From contig NZ_BDCK01000023.1 of assembly GCF_001613465.1 (NCBI RefSeq), positions 1-64,000 of the forward strand: a stretch of DNA of 64,000 nucleotides, in the 5' to 3' direction. The notes beneath the pieces were generated by a model. It saw only the letters and a program-made list of their open reading frames with translations, made no database searches and was not told the DNA's origin. The DNA is from Nocardia niwae NBRC 108934 = DSM 45340 (GTDB taxonomy: Bacteria > Actinomycetota > Actinomycetes > Mycobacteriales > Mycobacteriaceae). The position numbers and the translations under genes are program-made. Positions 49,863 through 59,800 of this stretch are shown in pieces (position 1 is the stretch's first letter; every line of letters begins with the position of its first letter).

Positions 49863-51542
49863 ATGGTGCCAACCGCGAATTTCGGTACGAAGGACGATCC
49901 CGGCTTCGAGTTGCAGCAGAGTCCCGATCTGATCGCGGTGCGCACGCACAGCGGCCGCGGGATCCGGCGGCAGTCGGGATCGGTGCGCACGCCGCTCAGC
50001 GGTGAACTCGACGACGCGACACTGGTGCAGGCCTACCCGGAGGCGGGGGTCGAGGTCTACCGGCTCCCCGCGGGTTCGCGATCGGTGGCCGAACGCAAGT
50101 CGTCGCTCGACGCCGCGCCGGAGGTGCGGTTCGCCGGGCATGTGCTGGTGGACCCTGCCACCGGGGAGCCGGTGCTGTATACGGAGAACATCTTCGTGAA
50201 GTTCGTCGACAGTCTCGATCACGAGCAGTGCCTCGCCATCCTGACCGCGGCGGATCTGACCGTGCGGCGGGCGGTTTCCTATGCGGCCAATGCCTATTTC
50301 GCGGCGGCGCCCGAGGGCACCGGCCAGCGGGTCTTCGACATCGCCGCCTCGCTGCTGGCGCGCGAGGACGTCGAGTACTGCCATCCGGAACTGATCCGGC
50401 ACCGGGCCAGGAAGACGATCTTCCCCCAGCAGTGGCATCTGAAGAAGACCACCATCGGCGGCGTGGTGATCGACGCGCACGCGGCGGTGGAAGCCGCGCA
50501 CGCGGTCACTCGAGGGGCCGGTGTGACGATCGCCGTCATCGACGACGGCGTCGACATCGACCATCCCGAATTCGCCGGCGCCGCCAAGATCGTCGCGCCC
50601 CGCGATGTCACGGCGAAGACCGGCGATCCGCGCCCCAAGGACACCTTCGGCACCGGCCCCGACAACGGCGACAACCACGGCACCGCGTGTGCCGGCGTCG
50701 CGTGCGCCAACGGCACGGCCGGGGCGTCGGGGGTGGCGCCGGAAGCGGCGCTGATGCCGATCCGGCTCGCCTCAGGGCTCGGTTCGCAGGCCGAGGCGGA
50801 TGCCTTCCACTGGGCCACCGAGCACGGAGCCGACGTCATCTCGTGCAGCTGGGGCCCGGCCGACGGCAAGTGGTTCCAGCCCGACGATCCGGTGCACAAC
50901 CGCGTCGTGGCGCTGCCCGCGAGCACCAGGCTGGCGATCGAACACGCCGTCACCACCGGACGCGGCGGCAAGGGCTGCGTGGTGTTGTTCGCGGCGGGCA
51001 ACGGCAACGAATCCGTCGACAACGACGGCTACGCCGGTTTCGCGAAGGTGATCGCGGTCGCGGCGTGCAACGACACCGGCAAACGCAGCGTCTACAGCGA
51101 TTTCGGCAAGGCAGTGTGGTGCGCGTTCCCCAGCAGTGACTTCGGGCACCGGCCCTTCGGTCATCCCGACGCCCTGACGCCCGGGATCTGGACGGTGGAT
51201 CGGCACGGAGCCGGCGGCTACAACCCCGGCACGGTGGCGGCGGGTGACGCGGCGGGTGACTACACCAACGACTTCGGCGGCACCTCCAGCTCCTGCCCCG
51301 GCGCGGCCGGCGTGGTGGCCCTCATGCTGTCGGTGAACCCGGATCTGACCTGGGAAGCGGTGAAGAACCTGCTGCGAGGCGCGTGCGACAAGATCGACCC
51401 GCAGGGCGGCGCCTACGGGGCCGACGGGCACAGCGACCGTTACGGGTACGGCAGGCTGAACGCGCTCGCCGCCGTGCGGGCGGCCAGGGCCGCCGCTGCC
51501 GAGCCCGCGGCCGGTGCGGTGCTCACGGTGGGCGGAGACTGA
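49863..51542 (+). CDS. S8 (subtilisin-like) serine peptidase with N-terminal domain
   Basis: A 559-residue subtilase. The catalytic triad lies in AVIDDGVDIDHPEF (Asp227), GDNHGTACAGVA (His272) and GGTSSSCPGAAGVVALML (Ser). About 200 residues precede the catalytic domain, with no signal peptide, including an inhibitor-like ENIFVKFVDSLDHEQ region. That indicates a cytoplasmic enzyme or one exported with a partner. AAGGAGATC is before ATG 49863. It is followed four bases after its stop by a NYN gene. The role in the biosynthetic region is unclear. Confidence 0.88.
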   Translation: MVPTANFGTKDDPGFELQQSPDLIAVRTHSGRGIRRQSGSVRTPLSGELDDATLVQAYPEAGVEVYRLPAGSRSVAERKSSLDAAPEVRFAGHVLVDPATGEPVLYTENIFVKFVDSLDHEQCLAILTAADLTVRRAVSYAANAYFAAAPEGTGQRVFDIAASLLAREDVEYCHPELIRHRARKTIFPQQWHLKKTTIGGVVIDAHAAVEAAHAVTRGAGVTIAVIDDGVDIDHPEFAGAAKIVAPRDVTAKTGDPRPKDTFGTGPDNGDNHGTACAGVACANGTAGASGVAPEAALMPIRLASGLGSQAEADAFHWATEHGADVISCSWGPADGKWFQPDDPVHNRVVALPASTRLAIEHAVTTGRGGKGCVVLFAAGNGNESVDNDGYAGFAKVIAVAACNDTGKRSVYSDFGKAVWCAFPSSDFGHRPFGHPDALTPGIWTVDRHGAGGYNPGTVAAGDAAGDYTNDFGGTSSSCPGAAGVVALMLSVNPDLTWEAVKNLLRGACDKIDPQGGAYGADGHSDRYGYGRLNALAAVRAARAAAAEPAAGAVLTVGGD

Positions 51543-51546
51543 GGCG

Positions 51547-51954
51547 GTGGCGGCGGGCGAGGTTCGGCTGATCGTGGTGGACGCCGCGAATGTCGTCGGT
51601 TCGCGGCCCGACGGGTGGTGGCGGGACCGCGCCGGCGCCGCCCGGCGGCTGCTCGAACGGATGGCCGGGCTGCGCGCGCGTCTGGCGGAACCGGCCGAAG
51701 TGGTCGTGGTGCTGGAGGGCGCGGCGAAGGCCGCGGTCGCCGCGGGGGATCCGGAGTCCGGCGGCGTGCGCGTGGTGCGCGCGGACGGGTCGGGGGACGA
51801 CGCGATCGTTGCCCTGGTGGTCGCGGCGGGGGCGGAGCGTAGCAGGCGTCCGGTCACGGTGGTGACGGCCGACCGGGGACTGCGTGATCGCGTGGCGGCT
51901 GCGGGAGCGGAGACGGTGGGTCCGACCTGGCTTCTGGACCGCCTGGAGCCGTGA
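51547..51954 (+). CDS. NYN/PIN-like RNase-domain protein
   Basis: A 135-residue protein with a Rossmann-like PIN fold: LIVVDAANVVGSRPDGWW carries the first acidic residue, VRVVRADGSGDDAIVALVVA the second, and VTVVTADRGLRDRVAAAGAE the third. NYN proteins are small RNA-processing nucleases. GTG 51547 with GGAG upstream is chosen, immediately after the subtilase stop, so the pair is likely one transcript. Function here is unknown. Confidence 0.75.
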   Translation: MAAGEVRLIVVDAANVVGSRPDGWWRDRAGAARRLLERMAGLRARLAEPAEVVVVLEGAAKAAVAAGDPESGGVRVVRADGSGDDAIVALVVAAGAERSRRPVTVVTADRGLRDRVAAAGAETVGPTWLLDRLEP

Positions 51955-52043
51955 ACGCCCGGGGCCGGGACCTCGGTATCGCCTTGATACACCTCCGGCG
52001 TTTCACCCATCTGTCCAGTCCGATTTGCGGCACTCTGAGCGGT

Positions 52044-52394
52044 ATGACCGCCTCCGACGCCGTGGGGATGCCGTTGCTCTACCTGGTCGAGATCTCCGAG
52101 CCAGGCTACTTCAACCGGCCGTGGTGGAAGATCGCCAGCACCGGCGCGCCGAGTCAGGTCCGCGCCGCGCTCAGCGAACTGGCCGTCCGGGTCGAGCGCG
52201 ACGTCCAGCGCGCCGGCGGCGCGGGCCGGTGCTGGTACCGCTACGACGTGCGGTGGCCCGACGGCGCGGTGCTCGAGTGTTTCCAGGGTGCGATTCGATC
52301 GGTGCTGATCCCCGGCGAGTTGCGCTGCCTGGCCGTCGCCCTGACCTCGGCGACGACCGTGGCTCTGCGCTCGGGGGAGCGTCCGCGGTACTGA
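52044..52394 (+). CDS. Hypothetical small protein
   Basis: A 116-residue soluble protein, for example LYLVEISEPGYFNRPWWKIA and GRCWYRYDVRWPDGAVLECF, with no recognised domain. It is 90 bp downstream of the NYN gene and probably in the same transcript. A perfect 14-bp terminator follows. ATG 52044 is used; the ribosome-binding site is weak. No function can be assigned. Confidence 0.55.
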   Translation: MTASDAVGMPLLYLVEISEPGYFNRPWWKIASTGAPSQVRAALSELAVRVERDVQRAGGAGRCWYRYDVRWPDGAVLECFQGAIRSVLIPGELRCLAVALTSATTVALRSGERPRY

Positions 52395-52419
52395 TCTCGT
52401 CGTCGCTCCCTCGGAACGG

Positions 52420-52449
52420 GCAGAGCCCCGAGACTTCTCGGGGCTCTGC
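52420..52449. terminator. Bidirectional terminator between small protein and MFS gene
   Basis: GCAGAGCCCCGAGA (52420-52433) and its inverse (52436-52449) form a perfect 14-bp stem with a tight two-base loop, between convergent transcripts. Confidence 0.85.
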
Positions 52450-52463
52450 GCGTGGGGGGTGGC

Positions 52464-54110
52464 TCAGTCGAGCAGAGCCGGTTGTTTGGCGCCGTCCGTT
52501 CGCCTTGTGCTCGCGGCCTCGGCCGGGACCGCCGCACCGGCGTCGGCCTGCATCGGGTCGAGGGCCGGATCGATGTCGATCGTGCGGCGCAACGGCCGGT
52601 TCGGCAGCAGCGCCGCCGCGATGAGCGCGACGACCGTCGCGGCCGCGGCGATGAGGAAGATCCGCCCGGTCGCGTCGCCGTACGCGGCGCGCACGATGGT
52701 CGCGATGGGCGCGGGCAGAGCGTCGAGATCCAGGTTGCTGCCGCCGGAGGATCTGGTCTGGATACCGAGCCTGGCGAACCCCTCCGCCGACAGTTCGCCC
52801 ACCCGGGTGGCCAGCACCGAACCCAGCACCGAGACCCCGATCGCGCCGCCGAAGGTGCGGAAGAAGGCGACACTGCTCGACGCCGCGCCGATGTTGTGCA
52901 CGCTCACGGTGTTCTGCACGGCCAAGACCAGGTTCTGCATCATCATGCCGACGCCGAAGCCGACGACCGTGATGTACCCGCCGACCAGCCACAGGCTCGT
53001 CGCGTGATCGATGGTCGACAGCAGCGCGAATCCGGCCACCAGCAGCGCCGCTCCGGCGACCACGAAACCCTTCCACTTGCCGCGCCGGGTGATCAGCTGG
53101 CCGGAGCCGACCGAGGCGATCAGCATGCCCGCGACCAGCGGGATGGTCAGTACGCCCGCCGCGGTCGGGGAGTAGCCGCGCGCGGTCTGGAAGTACTGGC
53201 CCAGGAAGGTGGTCGCGCCGAACATGCCGACGCCGACCGAGATGGAGGCGATGATCGCCAGGCCGGTGGTGCGTTCGGTGACGATCGGCAGCGGGATGAT
53301 CGGCGACTTGGCCCGCGACTCCACCCACACGGTCGCGAGCAGCAGCAGCACACCGGAACCGACATAGATCGCCGATTCCCGCGACATCCACTCGTAGTAG
53401 CCGGCCTTCCCGGCGAACGACACCCAGATGAGCAGCACCGAGACGCCGCCGGTCAGCAGCGCGGCGCCGAGCCAGTCGATCGACACGCCCTCCTTGCGGT
53501 CGGTGGGCAGCCGCAGCGTCCGCTGCAGGAGCACCAGCGCGATGACGGCCAGCGGCACGCACACGAAGAAGCACCAGCGCCAGCCCAGCGGGCTGTCGAC
53601 GATGACACCGCCGAGCACGGGGCCGCCGGACATCGAGACCGCCATGACGGCGCCCATGTATCCGGAGTAGCGCCCGCGCTCCCGCGGCGCGACGATGGAG
53701 CCGATGATCGCGACGACGAGCGCGGTCAAGCCGCCCATGCCGATGCCCTGGATGACGCGCGCGACCAGTAGCAACGGGACGTTGCCCGCGAAGCCCGCGA
53801 TCACCGAGCCGGCGACGAAGATGACGATGGCCGACTGGACCAGCGCCTTCTTGTTGAACAGGTCGGCGAATTTGCCCCAGATCGGCGTGGAGGCCGCGTT
53901 CGCCAGCAGCGCCGAGGTGATGACCCACGCGTAGGCGGTCTGCGATCCCTGCAGGTCGCCGATGATGGTCGGCAGCGCGGTCGCGACGATCGTCGTGCTG
54001 AGCAACGCGGTGAACAAGGCCGCGAGCAGCCCGGTCATCGCTTCCAGTACTTCGCGGTGGGTCATCGCGTACGGGTCGCGTCGCGTCACCGACTCGACTG
54101 AACTAGACAT
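52464..54110 (-). CDS. MFS drug exporter, DHA2 (EmrB/QacA) family
   Basis: A 548-residue membrane transporter with about 14 helices. ALFTALLSTTIVATALPTII is the DHA2 D1-motif region, LADLF-type loop A is FADLFNKKALVQSAIVIFVA, and RVIQGIGMGGLTALVVAIIG is motif B. Such proteins expel toxic or antibiotic molecules with proton energy. The gene overlaps the marR gene by 8 bp, so they share a transcript and repression, and they diverge from the FAAL/ACP/PKS genes. It is most simply the exporter of that module's product. Confidence 0.92.
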   Translation of the reverse strand: MSSSVESVTRRDPYAMTHREVLEAMTGLLAALFTALLSTTIVATALPTIIGDLQGSQTAYAWVITSALLANAASTPIWGKFADLFNKKALVQSAIVIFVAGSVIAGFAGNVPLLLVARVIQGIGMGGLTALVVAIIGSIVAPRERGRYSGYMGAVMAVSMSGGPVLGGVIVDSPLGWRWCFFVCVPLAVIALVLLQRTLRLPTDRKEGVSIDWLGAALLTGGVSVLLIWVSFAGKAGYYEWMSRESAIYVGSGVLLLLATVWVESRAKSPIIPLPIVTERTTGLAIIASISVGVGMFGATTFLGQYFQTARGYSPTAAGVLTIPLVAGMLIASVGSGQLITRRGKWKGFVVAGAALLVAGFALLSTIDHATSLWLVGGYITVVGFGVGMMMQNLVLAVQNTVSVHNIGAASSSVAFFRTFGGAIGVSVLGSVLATRVGELSAEGFARLGIQTRSSGGSNLDLDALPAPIATIVRAAYGDATGRIFLIAAAATVVALIAAALLPNRPLRRTIDIDPALDPMQADAGAAVPAEAASTRRTDGAKQPALLD

Positions 54111-54600
54111 CTACTTCCTGACTCTCTTTCGAAACCGGCTGGTGCGCGTGCACGGCGCTGCTCTGCGCGTGCGCGGTCAGTGCGTTGCGGAGCTTCTGCA
54201 CGGCTGCGCAGGCTGCCTCGGCGTCGTCTTCGCTCCAGTCCGCGAGGACGTCCTGCAGGCCCCGCGCCCGTGAACCGCGAACGCGGTAGAGCAGATCGCG
54301 GCCCTCGTCCGTCACCCGGATGAGGGTGGCTCGCCCGTCGGTGGGATCGGCGTGCCTGCTGATGTAGCCCGCGCCGACGAGTTCGGTGACGTGCCTGCTC
54401 AGTGCGCTCGCGCTGATGCACAGGTCTACGGCGAGGTCTACCTGCCTGCACGGGCCTTTGGACTCGAGGGTGCCCAGCACCCCGATGCCACCCGGGAGCA
54501 GGTGGCCTTCCTCCGGGTGTGCGAGCGCGACACGGATCGCCCGGCCCATCAGATAGAGCTCTTTGATCAGGCTCTGAGCCGTATCGGGTGAGACTGCCAT
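54103..54600 (-). CDS. MarR-family transcriptional regulator
   Basis: A 165-residue winged-helix regulator: CRQVDLAVDLCISASALSRH is recognition helix, and RHADPTDGRATLIRVTDEGR is the wing. It overlaps the MFS gene by 8 bp. Two 17-bp palindromes with TTGC and GCAA ends lie between its ATG and the FAAL genes, so the MarR protein probably represses its own operon and the biosynthetic genes until a ligand binds. Confidence 0.9.
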   Translation of the reverse strand: MAVSPDTAQSLIKELYLMGRAIRVALAHPEEGHLLPGGIGVLGTLESKGPCRQVDLAVDLCISASALSRHVTELVGAGYISRHADPTDGRATLIRVTDEGRDLLYRVRGSRARGLQDVLADWSEDDAEAACAAVQKLRNALTAHAQSSAVHAHQPVSKESQEVDV

Positions 54601-54621
54601 GTCCCCTCCACACGAGATAAG

Positions 54622-54638
54622 TTGCTTGCGCTATGCAA
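54622..54638. promoter_or_regulatory. MarR operator copy 1
   Basis: TTGCTTGCGCTATGCAA, a 17-bp inverted repeat with one mismatch, 22 bp before the marR start. Confidence 0.7.
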
Positions 54639-54649
54639 CTATATAGTGA

Positions 54650-54666
54650 TTGCTTGCGCTAAGCAA
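54650..54666. promoter_or_regulatory. MarR operator copy 2
   Basis: TTGCTTGCGCTAAGCAA, perfect arms TTGCTT and AAGCAA around GCGCT, 28 bp centre-to-centre from copy 1. The AT-rich ATATAGTGA between the copies may be the -10 of the marR promoter. Confidence 0.7.
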
Positions 54667-54891
54667 ATAATGTTCGCCGGTCCGCTTTCGGCGTGCGAGC
54701 GCGTGACGGGGGAGGGTGCAGCAGATTCACAGCTATCGGATGGCGGCCCGCCGGACGACCACCGACCCCAGGGTGGGTCTGTGCCCACCCCGGGGTTTGC
54801 CGGACGGTCCCTGAGGTCTCTGGTACCGCGGTCATGGACGTCGGAGAGTAGTAGCCGACGCCGAAGCCGAGCCCTACCGAGGAACCACGAG

Positions 54892-56559
54892 ATGCAGCCG
54901 ACTTTCGTTCACCACGTAAGGCAGCAAATTTTTCACTACGGGGAGACCAGGTCCTACACCTACCTTCGTGAAGCCGGACGAGGGCTCAGCGAGGAAGTCG
55001 TCACCTACCGCGAGCTCGACCGCGACGCCAGAGCCGCCGCGGCCTGGCTGGCGGCGCGCCCGGAATCGGCCGAGCCGGTCGTACTGCTCTACCACGACGG
55101 ACTGACCTTCCTGCGAGTGTTTCTCGGTTGCCTGTACGCCGGGGTCGTCGCCGTCCCCGCGCCTGTGCCGCACGATGCGGGCAGCGCCCGGCGGGTGGCG
55201 AGTGTGATCGCGGATTCCGGCGCCCGATTGGTACTCACCACAGCGCAGTTCCAGCCGCTTGTCGCGGAAGCCACCTCCGTAGCCGTGGTCGCCACCGACG
55301 ATGGCCTCGGTGACCCCGACGCGTGGCAGATGCCCGACATCGACTCGGGCACGGTCGCGTTCCTGCAGTACACGTCGGGATCGACCGGCACCCCGAAAGG
55401 GGTGGTCGTGACGCACGGCAATCTCCTGCACAACGAGGCGGCCATCGCCGCGGGCGGGATGAACGACGGCGACACCGGGGTCGGTTGGATTCCGCACTTC
55501 CACGACATGGGCCTGATCGGCATGCTCCTCGGGGCGGTATACGCCGGTGCGAACCTGGTGCTCATGGCGCCGACGACGTTCCTCAAGCGTCCGGTGCGCT
55601 GGCTGCGGGCCATCGACGAGTACCGCGCCACGTTCACCGGCGCACCGAATTTCGCCTACGACCTCATCGCGCGCCGGGTGACCGACGAGCAGGTGGCCGA
55701 TCTCGATCTCAGCACTCTCGAGATCGCACTCAGCGGCGCCGAGCCGGTCCGCGAGCGGACCATGACGGCCGTGCTGGAGCGGTTCGCGCCCGCGGGTTGG
55801 CGGCCGACGACGTTTCGGCCCGCCTACGGCCTGGCCGAGGTGACACTGCTCGCCAGTGCCGCATCGACACCCTCGGCGCCCGTCTATCTCGACGTGGGAC
55901 GCGATGCTCGGCTCGTCGGCTGTGGACCCGCGGCCCGTGGTCTCGACATCCGCATCGTCTGCCCGCACACGCGGCGAGAACTGGCGGACAACACCGTCGG
56001 CGAGATCTGGATTCGTGGCGACAGCGTCGCCGCGGGCTACTGGAATCGTCCCGACGAGACCCGCGAAACCTTCGGCGCTCACCTCGGCGCCGAGGGGCCT
56101 TTCCTGCGCACCGGTGATCTCGGTCTGCTGCGGAACGACGAGCTGTTCGTCGCGGGTCGCCTCAAGGACCTGTTGATCATCAACGGCCGCAACGTCTATC
56201 CCCAGGACGTCGAGGAGCTGGTGGGCGGGCTGCATCCGGCGTTCGCCGACAGTGCCGGCGTCGCCGTATCCGTCGACGCGGGCGGCCGGGAACGACTTGT
56301 GGTGCTGCAGGGTGTCAAGACGGTGCTGCAAGGCGACGCCACGCTCGCCGAACTCGCCTCCGCGATCAAGATCGCGGTAACCCGCCGGTTCGACGTGCCC
56401 GCGCCGAACGTCGTTCTCGTTCCACCCCGGTCGGTGCACCGCACCACCAGCGGCAAGGTCCAGCGCAACTCGATGCGGGAGGCGTTTCTCCAGGACCGCG
56501 TCGTGGGTGTCCTGCACGAGGATCTCGAACCGGCGCTGAGCCGATCCTTGACCGCCTGA
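54892..56559 (+). CDS. Fatty acyl-AMP ligase (FAAL)
   Basis: A 555-residue adenylating enzyme of the FAAL/long-chain acyl-AMP ligase type. QYTSGSTGTPKGVVVTHGNL is the ATP loop, GWIPHFHDMGLIG the FAAL signature, TFRPAYGLAEVTLLAS the adenylate-forming core motif, and GRNVYPQDVEEL and SVHRTTSGKVQRNSMREA the C-terminal subdomain. It activates a fatty acid to acyl-AMP and passes it to the ACP encoded 30 bp downstream. ATG 54892 is used after CCGAGGAA; the longer frame reads through the MarR operators. Together with the PKS it corresponds to the N-terminal part of RedL. Confidence 0.9.
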   Translation: MQPTFVHHVRQQIFHYGETRSYTYLREAGRGLSEEVVTYRELDRDARAAAAWLAARPESAEPVVLLYHDGLTFLRVFLGCLYAGVVAVPAPVPHDAGSARRVASVIADSGARLVLTTAQFQPLVAEATSVAVVATDDGLGDPDAWQMPDIDSGTVAFLQYTSGSTGTPKGVVVTHGNLLHNEAAIAAGGMNDGDTGVGWIPHFHDMGLIGMLLGAVYAGANLVLMAPTTFLKRPVRWLRAIDEYRATFTGAPNFAYDLIARRVTDEQVADLDLSTLEIALSGAEPVRERTMTAVLERFAPAGWRPTTFRPAYGLAEVTLLASAASTPSAPVYLDVGRDARLVGCGPAARGLDIRIVCPHTRRELADNTVGEIWIRGDSVAAGYWNRPDETRETFGAHLGAEGPFLRTGDLGLLRNDELFVAGRLKDLLIINGRNVYPQDVEELVGGLHPAFADSAGVAVSVDAGGRERLVVLQGVKTVLQGDATLAELASAIKIAVTRRFDVPAPNVVLVPPRSVHRTTSGKVQRNSMREAFLQDRVVGVLHEDLEPALSRSLTA

Positions 56560-56589
56560 TCGACCCGTACCAGCCCGAGGAGCCGAAAC

Positions 56590-56856
56590 ATGTTCAGCAC
56601 TACCATTATTCGTCCGGCCACGATCCAGGAGTGGCTCGTCGAGCGCGTGGCGGACTACACCGAACGGCTACCCCAGCAGGTGGATCCGGTGGTCCCGCTC
56701 GCCGAGCAGGGCTTGGACTCCGTCTCGGCGGTGAGCCTGTGCGGCGAGATCGAGGACCGCTGGTCGCTCGAGGTCGACCCGGTGCTGGTCTTCGAGTACC
56801 CCACCATCGCCGATATCGCCGCGTACATCGCCGACGAATTCACCCTGGCCGCATGA
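56590..56856 (+). CDS. Stand-alone acyl carrier protein
   Basis: An 88-residue ACP with phosphopantetheine Ser in EQGLDSVSAVSLCGEIEDRW and helix 3 FEYPTIADIAAYIADEF. It lies between the FAAL and the PKS and overlaps the PKS start (ATGA), so it surely loads the FAAL-activated fatty acid and feeds it to the ketosynthase. It corresponds to the ACP that follows the adenylation domain in RedL. Confidence 0.93.
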   Translation: MFSTTIIRPATIQEWLVERVADYTERLPQQVDPVVPLAEQGLDSVSAVSLCGEIEDRWSLEVDPVLVFEYPTIADIAAYIADEFTLAA

Positions 56857-59800
56857 CCGACATCGCCATCGTCGGCATCGATTGCCGATTCCCCCAAGCG
56901 CCCGATCCGGCCGCATTGTGGCGGCTGCTGCTCGACGGAGGTGACGCGATCTCCGAGGTCCCGCCGAGCCGCTGGAACGCCGCCGACTTCCACGACCCGG
57001 CCGGTGCCCCCGGCACCATCAACACCCGCAGCGGTGGCTTCCTCGACGACGCGGACGCGTTCGACGCGGAATTCTTCGGTATCGCCCCGCGGGAAGCCGA
57101 GGCGATGGATCCGCAACAGCGGCTGCTGCTGCAGGCCACCTGGCGGGCTTTCGAAGACGCCACCCTCGACCCGCGCGGCGAGGCCGGTTCGCGCACCGGC
57201 GTTTTCGTCGGCGTGATGGCCAACGAATGGGCCAACCTGCAGATGAACGACTACGCCGCGATCACACCGCAGCACGGCTCCGGCAACGGATACTTCATGA
57301 CCGCCAACCGGCTGTCCTACCAGTTCGATCTCAAGGGACCGAGTGTCGCGGTCGACACGGCCTGCTCGTCGTCGCTGGTCGCGGTCCATCTGGCCTGCGG
57401 CGCACTGGCTTCCGGGGAGTGCGACCAAGCGGTCGCCGGTGGGGTCAACCTCGTGCTCACCCCCGCCGTCGGGGTCTTCTACACGCAGGCGGGTCTGTCC
57501 GCGCCGGACGCGCGGTGCAAGCCGTTCAGCGGCAGCGCCGACGGGATCGTGCGCGGCGAGGGTGTGGCGGTGCTCGTGCTGCGGCGGCTCGCCGACGCCC
57601 AGAAGGCGGGCCTGCCGATCTACGCGGTGATCAAGGGCAGCGCGGTGAATTCCGACGGGCGCAGCAACGGCATCACGGCGCCGAACCGGTGGGCGCAGCA
57701 GCAGGTGATCGGTGAGGCGTGCGAGCGCGCCGGGGTGCGGCCCGGGCAGGTGGATTTCCTCGAGGCGCACGGCACCGGCACGGTGCTCGGGGACATGATC
57801 GAGGTCAAGGCGCTGGGACAGCTGCACGGCCGCGACCGCGTGCGCCCGTGCGGCATCGGTTCGATCAAGGGCAATCTCGGCCACACCGAGGGCGCCGCGG
57901 GAGTGGCGGGCCTGATCAAGGTCGCCCTCAGCCTGCGGCACGGTGTCGTACCGCCGTCCCGGTTCGCCGACCAGGAGAACCCGCGGCTGCGGATGACGCA
58001 GCAGGGTCTGCGGTTGCTCACCGAGCCCATGCCGCTGGCGGGTCCCGGCTACGGCGGAGTCAGCAGTTTCGGCATCGGCGGCACGAACGCCCATGTCGTG
58101 CTGGGCAGCGCCCCCGCCGCCGAGATGCCCGCGGCGTCCGGTGGGGGAGTGCTGACGGTTTCGGCGAACGACGCGGAAGGGTTGCGGCGCAACGCTCATC
58201 GCCTCGCCGATGCTTTGGCCGCCGCCTCGCCGGACCGGTTCGCGCAACTCTGCTGGACGAGCAACCGCGTCAAGTCGTCCGGTCGCGCCCGGCTCGCCCT
58301 CGTCGCCGCCGATCGTGACGCCGCGATCGCGCGGTTGCGCGACGGCGCGGAAACCGGACTGGTGCGCCCGCTCGGGGTCGGCTGGATGTTCACCGGGCAG
58401 GGATCCCAATTCGCCGGCATGGCGCGCGCGCTGGACGCGGCCGTCCCGTTGTTCCACCGTGCTCTGGACCTGGTCGACCAGGCCATGCGGGCCCCGCTCG
58501 GTCGCTCGGTGCGCGAGCTGATGCTCGACGAGCACATCGAGATCGACCGCACCGAACTGGCGCAACCGGCGATCTTCGCGATGCAGTACGCGGTAGCGAA
58601 GTCGCTCGCCGACCTCGGCGTTCGTCCCGCCTGGGTACTCGGGCACAGCATCGGCGAGTTCGCCGCCGCGGCGGTGGCGGGCGTGTTCGACCTGGCCGAC
58701 GCCTGCCGGCTCGTCGTCGCACGAGGCGAGTTGATGCGGCAGTTGCCCGCCGGCGGCGCGATGCTCGCCGTGCGGGCGGACGCGGCGGAAGTCGCAGGCT
58801 TGCTCGCCGACCGGTCCGAGGTCGCGATCGCCGCGATCAACGGACCGAAGGAGATCGTGCTGTCCGGCGCCGCCCGGGCGATCGACCGCGTGCGGGAGGC
58901 GCTCGCGACGCGGGGCGTGGGCGCGAAGGCGCTCACGGTCTCCCACGCCTTCCACAGCCCGCTGATGGAACCCATGCTGGAGCGGTTCGAGGCCGTCGCC
59001 AGCGAGTGCTCTTACCGCGCACCGGCTCTGCCCGTCTATTCGACCGTGCGCGGACGCCTGCTCGAGGCGAACGAGCCGATGGACGCCGCGTACTGGACCG
59101 AGCACGTCCGCGCCACCGTTCGGTTCGGCGAGGCCGTCGAAGCCGCGCTCGCCACCGAGCCCAGTCATGTCATCGAGATCGGGCCGCGCCGGGTCCTCAC
59201 CGGGTTGGTCGGCCGCGCCCGCCCGGATCTCGCGGCGCGCTGCCTGGCGCCCAGCCCGGGGCCGGGCGCGACCGGCGACGAGTTCGCCCGCACCGTCGCG
59301 GCGCTGTATCGCGACGGCCTCGATCCCGACTGGGACCGGCTCTACGAACCCGCGCAGCGCGTCCGTCACCGGCTGCCCGGCTACGAATTCTCCACCGAAC
59401 AGCGCTTCTGGCTCGAACCGAGCACTACGCCGACACCTGCCGCAGCACCCGAGGAAACCTCCATGGACCAGTTGATCGCACTCTTCCGGGAACAGAACGC
59501 CGTACTGGCGAGCCTGGTGGGCGCGCCGTCCGCCGAGCTCGTCCCGCAGGCAACGGGTGGCGCAGCGCCCGCGGTCGCACCACGGACCACCAGCACGGAC
59601 CTGCCGGTCGACCCGGAAGCCGTCGCGGGTGTCGTCCGCGCCGAGTTCGCCAGAGTGAGCGGGTTCCCGGCCGATCGGCTCCGCGATGCCCAGACCCTCG
59701 GCGACGACCTGGGATTCGACTCGCTCATGCTGACCGATCTGATCGCCGCGCTCGTGCGCAAGCTGCCCGCGGCGACCATCGACCCGACCCGGTTCACGTC

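Noticed and set aside
54622..54891. Extended start of the FAAL frame across the MarR operator region
   Set aside because: The extension lacks homology and would place codons over the promoter. ATG 54892 gives the expected family N-terminus.
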